In this document: positions 58,898 through 64,000 of the stretch, piece after piece
How positions within the stretch are numbered: position 1 is the stretch's first letter
How the letters are laid out: each line of letters begins with the position of its first letter
NCBI GenBank assembly: GCA_022393335.1
Contig: JAJEKB010020677.1
Coordinates: forward strand, 797,730-861,729
Source of the DNA: Macrotrachela quadricornifera
Taxonomy: Eukaryota; Rotifera; Eurotatoria; Philodinida; Philodinidae
Length of the DNA stretch: 64,000 nt
Reading direction: 5' to 3'
Program-made: the position numbers and the translations under genes
The notes under the pieces: generated by a model
The model's input: only the letters and a program-made list of their open reading frames with translations
Databases searched by the model: none
What the model was told of the DNA's origin: nothing

Positions 58898-60709
58898 TTA
58901 AAGCCATAATCTAAATCCATTTTCCGTATATTCAGTAATGAATAAATTTGAATCGTTAATTGGTGCATTTTCGATAATCCATTCATGAAGATTCTCTTTA
59001 AATTTTTCTAAAATAATTGGAATTTCAACTACACCAAATGATATCAAAGATGACCATTGAGATAATTGTTTAAATACAGATAAGACTAACGACTCAAAAT
59101 ATTTACTTTCATTATTCATATTGAAATAAAGATGTCGTAAATGTTTGAATACTGATGCTAAACGAGATATATAAGCAATAACTTGTTCAGCACTATTAGA
59201 ATCTGGAAGAAGTATGTATAAATGAGTAATTCGACATTCAAATAGAGAACAGATATATTCGTTATCTAATAATGAATGAAGGGCAGTATAATATGTATCT
59301 AAATAAATTAGATTAAGTGATATTTCAAGCAATTGTTGTAAATATTTTGGTTCAATTAATGAGGTTAATAAAGTTATACCAGTAAGATAAGAAAGCTTTG
59401 AACAAGAAATATCTTGTAAAGATACTAGAAAACAAATATATTAATTAACATAGTTTTATATGAGACAAAATAACTAACCTGATGAAGTATCATTGTCAAT
59501 ATCTAAAGTTAAATGTTTAATTTGGCGACATTTATTTAATGTAGAAAATACATCAGATATTAAATACGGTTCATCGAATAAACGTAAATATTTAATATTT
59601 TCTTTATAACTTGTAATAAGAGGTAAGTTCTTCGCTAATCTACTTGAAATATTCATATATGAAAATAGAAAAGGTATTGTATGTAAACATAATTCATATC
59701 CATCATCACTTATGACACAAACAATTTTTTGAGGAAAATTTTTCCATGTTGAAAGAATTTCTTTTTGATCAATACTAGTACAAGAATAATATCGAATAAA
59801 ATAATTAAATTGGTTTAAAGAAAATGATGAAAGATAAGAATGTAAATCATTTCCATCAATTAACTGTAAATCAGTACAGTTTGTTAGTTGAATTGAAAGT
59901 TTTTCAATTTTTATCATTCGATAAAGAAGAATGAATAAATCTTTTAAATTAAATGAATATGCTGATGAAATTAATTTAAATTCAATAAGATTTTTAATAG
60001 GAAGATATTCTTTTTCATCATTCAATGTATACCATTCATTTTGAATAACTACATCTAAAATTTCAATTTGTGGTAAAATATTCAGTAGACAATGAAGATC
60101 ATTCAATGTTTCAAGTGTAATCTCTAAATTTTTAATATTTAAGTAGAATATATGATCATTTTTATCAATAATATTAAAAGGTATTGAAGGTTGACAACAA
60201 TGAATCGATTTTAAACGATTGTTATTTGCAGAAAATATTTGATGTAATAATATTTGTACATTGTGTATATCAATATCTGTTTTATATAAATGAGAAATAT
60301 TTATTTCAGTTAACTCCGATAAATTTGTTAGATTATCAAGAAATAATGATAATGAACTAGTATATAATGCTTTAAGTGTTATACTTTTTAATCTTGGAAA
60401 TATTAAAGACATTTGTTGATTAAAATATTTGAGAAAAATTTTTGATAACATTCCTGTCCATTCATTACTTACAATTAATGAATAAATATTATCTCCAATT
60501 TGAGGAATAATTGATACACAGATTTGTATCAACGATTTATATGAAATTTCTCGTAGACAAACATGATGACGGTAATTAGTAATTGTAAGATTTAATCGAG
60601 TATTTAATCCATAAAATGAATAAAGAACATCGATCGATGATAAATAACGACAAATTATTAAAATAAGTTCGTCTGGTAATTGTTCAAAAGTATTTATGGA
60701 AAATTCCAT
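58898..60709 (-). CDS. F-box/leucine-rich-like protein
   Basis: Likely substrate-recognition subunit of an SCF-type ubiquitin ligase, inferred from an N-terminal F-box (LPDELILIICRYLSSIDVLY, residues about 11-30) followed by a long Leu/Ile-patterned region. Two exons, 60709-59479 and 59424-58898, flank a 54-bp intron (GTTAGTTA...TTTTCTAG) whose phase 1 joins DNDTSS to VSLQDISCSKL, giving 585 residues. The repeats are irregular (LKSITLKALYTSSLSLFLDN; LEITLETLNDLHCLLNILP; HLRHLYFNMNNES), as usual in the large bdelloid family of this type, and do not match canonical LRR spacing. The C-terminus ends NGFRLWL. There is no signal peptide or membrane span. Broken relatives lie at 40290-40770 and 41930-42689. 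Which proteins it targets cannot be inferred. Confidence 0.85.
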
Positions 60710-61239
60710 CTAAAATTCAACGATAAAATCAATGATTTTAATAAATTGAAAAGACTTATATTTGGAAATAAAATGTTGTATATAGTTACCAATTAATGTA
60801 TCATGCTGGTCGCTTTGTCGGAAGTAACTATTTGCATTATTCTCTTTTATATATTTCTCTTACTTAAAAAAAAACCACGTGACTTTTTTTCGTCTTCGTC
60901 ATTTATGAGACAAGAAAAGTTTTGCTCATAGAACGAAAGAATATTATATTTTATTTTTTTCGTTCTCCTCAATGTGGTAAGAAATGTTGTTTTTGAATAC
61001 ATTCAAGTAAATGAAAAGTATTATTTGGCATCATTTGAAAAATTCTATTCCATAATATGGAAATCAAAACAAAATCATAAGTCATACATTAGTTTTATTA
61101 GCTTATCTGTATTATAATAATCATTGTTTTTAATTTCAAACATATTTTTATTAAAGATTGATTTAAAATATTACAAAAAAAAGTTAAAATTAATTTTCTT
61201 TTCAATTTAATTCTTCTTGGAAATATTTTAAATATATTT
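60710..61239. other. upstream region of the F-box gene
   Basis: AT-rich, presumably with the promoter. No specific motif identified. Confidence 0.4.
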
Positions 61240-61685
61240 CGTTTTCAATAACTTTCGATTAAAATATCAAACTTAGTTGTTTTTCGATTCACTTCACACT
61301 GTTTCTTTTTTTTTAATACGTCAATTTCTTGTGACTTTTATGTTGGTTGCACCTGAGACTATCGCTTATAGAGATTCATGGTGATATGTCAGTGCAAAAA
61401 AGCCCGATAGTCTCAAATTTTAAGATCATTTTAACTTTTAGTACGATCACTAATGAACTGGAAGTAGAAAATCATTCCCATATTCTTCAGGATCTCAAAA
61501 TTTGATATTATTAGATTTATTTTGCATCGACATATCACCATGAATCTCTATAAACGATTGCCTTAGATACAACCAACATAAAAGTCACAAGAAATTGACG
61601 TATTGAAAAAAAAGCAGTGTGAAGTGGATCGAAAAACGATCGAGTTTGGTATTTTAGTTGAAAGTTATAACTTTCAACAATACTT
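61240..61685. mobile_element. foldback element with ~150-bp arms
   Basis: Arms 61240-61390 and 61520-61685 pair in reverse over most of their length: CACTTCACACTG, GTCAATTTCTTGTGACTTTT and AGAGATTCATGGTGATATGT are nearly identical. The spacer is about 130 bp. A 73-codon frame in the right arm is not a gene. Confidence 0.85.
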
Positions 61686-62665
61686 CGGAAGTTTATTCGT
61701 ACAAACAAAGATTTCACGCTTATTTCTATTAGCAGAAAAAATATTGGTAAATTCAATTTGATAACTAATAAAATTCTACAAATTTACTTTCTTCGTGGAC
61801 TTTTGAGACATCCTGTACTTTTCACGTATAGTTGGACTAGATTCTGATCATAACGGATGTTGCAAAAGCAGGCAACGATCAATTAAGTTACGACAAGCAT
61901 ATCATAGATACGGTTTCAACAACTAAATAATGCAAAATGTTACTCTGAATTTGTATCATGTGTTAGGATATGAGACATTCTTTTTTTCGTTCTATCATCA
62001 TATATAGATGACTCGAACCTCACATAGGCTTTTGTTCTCTCGCTCTCTCTTTCGCGAGCGCGGATTTATTCCACCACTTTTCTGGTCATCATCTTTTTGT
62101 CCTTGTTAACTTCTTCGGTTTTTCCCTGATATATGTTATAGCATGTTTTTTCCCCATTTCACTGGTATATATAGTGTGTGTTTTTCTGAATAAAGAGGAG
62201 GGAATTGCTAGCGAACATTCTAACTGGTGCATTGGCCAAGTTTATCGACTTACAATCTTCGACAAACTAACGGATTCAACGGTAGTCTTGTTATTAATCA
62301 ATATTTATCACCGTGTTCCGATATCTCCACTTTTATCGAAGAAAAAAATATTTAGAAAAAAAGAAAAATTACGTCAATCATCGAATTTATCACCGAATCG
62401 ATCGATCAACCACCTCTTGTCTTGATTGTATATACAGGTATCATTATACAATTACCACATCTTCACATACAATTTATATTAACTGCTGACATGCAGCAGT
62501 TGCGGAGAAAATCCGGCTGCAACTAGAAACATTCATTTAAATTAACAATTAACTGAACAACAACAACAACAACGTACATCATCAAATTTAATTAATATAG
62601 AAAGCCTCAACAATTGTTAAACTCTAAGTATTAAGTGAACAAATAGAAAAATTATCAATTGGTAA
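61686..62665. other. intergenic; LTR-like stretch near 61960-62240
   Basis: A TATATATAG box at about 62167, a TGAATAAAG poly(A)-type signal near 62187, then TGGTGCATTGGCCAAG at 62225, in the order promoter, poly(A) signal, primer-site-like sequence, suggest a solo LTR or 5' LTR stub. The 83-codon frame at 62174 is unconvincing. An (AAC)n run lies at 62555-62573. Confidence 0.3.
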
Positions 62666-63237
62666 CAGAGCTGCCAACAGGCCATCAGGCACCTGCTCAG
62701 GCCAACTGATATTTATAATTTTTCAAATTGATTGAATTCTATAAGGTTAGGATTGGTGCACAATTTCATTTCTCGTTATTTAACATTTTCATGACGATAA
62801 TAGAAGGGAAGTGTTTATACAAAATAGTAATATTAGTCGAGCACTGTGAACACATCTTGAAATCTTTGTTGACCTGTGGATAATAAGAAAACTTTTATGT
62901 AAGATTACTATTGAAACCGAAGATTTTCTCCCACACAAAGCATTATTCGAGGGAAAAACATTGCCACCTATCGCGAAAAGTTTCCATACTATCTTGGCGC
63001 ACATGCTCATGATCTTTTTAACGTTCTTATGTAAGTTGATCATGCACTCTGGGGACATTTAGAGTCAAGTGAAGCTTTGTCAAACGCTTGAAAAAGGTAC
63101 AAATAGGAAAGTTAAAATAAAGAGGCAATCATCGCGAATATTTTTCATAAAAGAAAGACCCAAATTATTAAAATGTTTTCATAACTCACGAAAAAAAATT
63201 AAAATCGTTTCTTAACCAGGCCAGGCTGGCAGCTCTG
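62666..63237. mobile_element. ~570-bp element with CAGAGCTGCCA ends
   Basis: CAGAGCTGCCAACAGGCC at 62666 pairs with the reverse of GGCCAGGCTGGCAGCTCTG ending at 63237. CAGAG-type tips recall hAT elements, but the 8-bp flanks do not match, so the superfamily is open. The interior at 62790-63060 is GC-richer with an 89-codon minus-strand frame; in another frame it reads SMETFRDRWQCF and FKMCSQCSTNI, perhaps a decayed zinc-finger (BED-like) segment. Confidence 0.55.
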
Positions 63238-63896
63238 ATACTGACAAACAGAGCAACTATAGAGATACAAATTATCTACTAACCAGTTAATTGTTAAAAA
63301 ATATATTGAATGAAAAATACTATCGATCGGCATATATAAATGAATGAACAATGACTCGGTACGAGCGATTGTTGAAATGATTTTTTTTTCGAAAAATCAA
63401 ATTTAATCTTTGTAATTTGAAAAATCAAGCATTTTCAACGTACTCAAAAGTCATCGAATCAACTAGAAGACTTCAAAAATATTTCAGTTTATTTAAGATT
63501 CATTCTCCAAATAGCAGAATTTTAAAAAAATTTATAATGTAGGAAAAGATCAAAAATAAAAATAAAAAAAAGAAATAAAACTTGTATAACATCGACTATA
63601 TTTATATAATTAATGACGTGTTTCTCTTTCCAATTTTGAGTCATTTCAAAATTCCACTTGTTCTTACACAATTACATTTTCAATGTAATTATGCAATTTC
63701 ATATAGACGCAAAACTATGTTCTTTCGCAATAACACACATATACTATAGTAATATTCAAGTATAAAAGGTACAGTACATTTTATGAAATCTCTATTCTTT
63801 CACATTCTATGCTAATACGAAGATAGTATTCAAATTCTATTTATCAATCAATTTCTTTGATTATATATATTATATATTGAAATTTAATCATTTATT
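63238..63896. other. upstream region of the EF2-like gene
   Basis: AT-rich. A TATATATATTATATATTGA tract lies 15-35 bases before the start codon. No other feature. Confidence 0.4.
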
Positions 63897-64000
63897 ATGG
63901 CGAGACAACGTAGTGAAGCTGTAGCTGAAACAATGTCAAAAACACATAATATTCGTAATATGTGTGTTATTGCACATGTTGATCATGGTAAATCAACATT
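63897..64000 (+). CDS. elongation factor 2-like GTPase, 5' end only
   Basis: The frame starts MARQRSEAVAETMSKTHNIR and continues with NMCVIAHVDHGKST at the window edge. The AHVDHGKST block is the GTP-binding P-loop (G1) of translational GTPases, and NIRNMxVIAHVDHGKST is the specific form found in eukaryotic elongation factor 2, which moves the ribosome along mRNA in the cytosol. The usual EF2 N-terminus (a VNFTVDQI-type stretch) is replaced here by a different, charged leader of about 18 residues. The ATG at 63897 is the only one upstream of the motif except M13. No intron is seen in the 104 visible bases. Only about 35 of roughly 840 residues are in view, so it could be a divergent paralogue or partial copy. 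Confidence 0.85.
   Translation, partial: MARQRSEAVAETMSKTHNIRNMCVIAHVDHGKST

Noticed and set aside
1..64000. CRISPR arrays, bacterial operons, riboswitches, Shine-Dalgarno sites
   Set aside because: Spliceosomal introns and AATAAA signals show a eukaryotic nuclear sequence. The tandem repeats have no spacer-repeat pattern.

Overview
The window is an AT-rich, gene-poor stretch of animal nuclear DNA. Intron size (mostly 54-73 bp), the family mix (F-box/LRR-like proteins, a divergent peptide-type GPCR, a Penelope-like retroelement) and the density of small transposon remnants all resemble bdelloid rotifers (a Rotaria-like genome). The taxon is inferred from these family features, not from a marker gene.

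Genes I can model: a small secreted protein (12104-12604, -); a two-exon seven-helix receptor (15430-16498, -); a SAM methyltransferase with a 57-bp intron (23613-24512, -); a five-exon NADPH quinone oxidoreductase of the MDR superfamily (36170-37509, +); an eleven-exon tandem-PDZ protein related to Dlg (50540-54534, -); a two-exon F-box/LRR-like protein (58898-60709, -); and the first codons of an elongation factor 2-like GTPase that leaves the window at 64000 (63897-64000, +). These are unrelated housekeeping, sensory and scaffold genes. Nothing suggests an operon or a joint pathway.

The rest is mostly mobile and repetitive DNA. 1-3.2 kb: an element with long inverted ends, a 55-bp triplication and a tRNA-derived SINE. 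5.8-7.8 kb: a 94-bp satellite. 8.7-11.7 kb: a MITE and a decayed Penelope-like reverse transcriptase beside a second MITE. 17.06-20.93 kb: a large inverted-repeat element whose left arm is split by a second foldback element. 25.8-31.5 kb: a foldback, a degraded tandem array, a DDE transposase exon, a composite repeat array and a LINE-type ORF1 remnant. 38.6-42.7 kb: an HTH transposase remnant, the sister composite array, and two broken LRR-like genes separated by an inverted copy of the same repeat. 43.3-45.5 kb: an element with hAT-like ends carrying a 34-bp minisatellite, and a MITE. 51.25-52.12 kb: a hAT-like element with a perfect 8-bp target duplication, packed with GTTCC palindromes, inside an intron of the PDZ gene. 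52.4-52.7 kb: a second SINE copy, in another intron of that gene. 61.2-63.2 kb: a foldback and a MITE.

I did not find a new multi-gene system. The most unusual structures are the nested foldback at 17-21 kb, the palindrome-packed hAT element and the SINE family. Exon coordinates come from reading splice sites and phase by eye.
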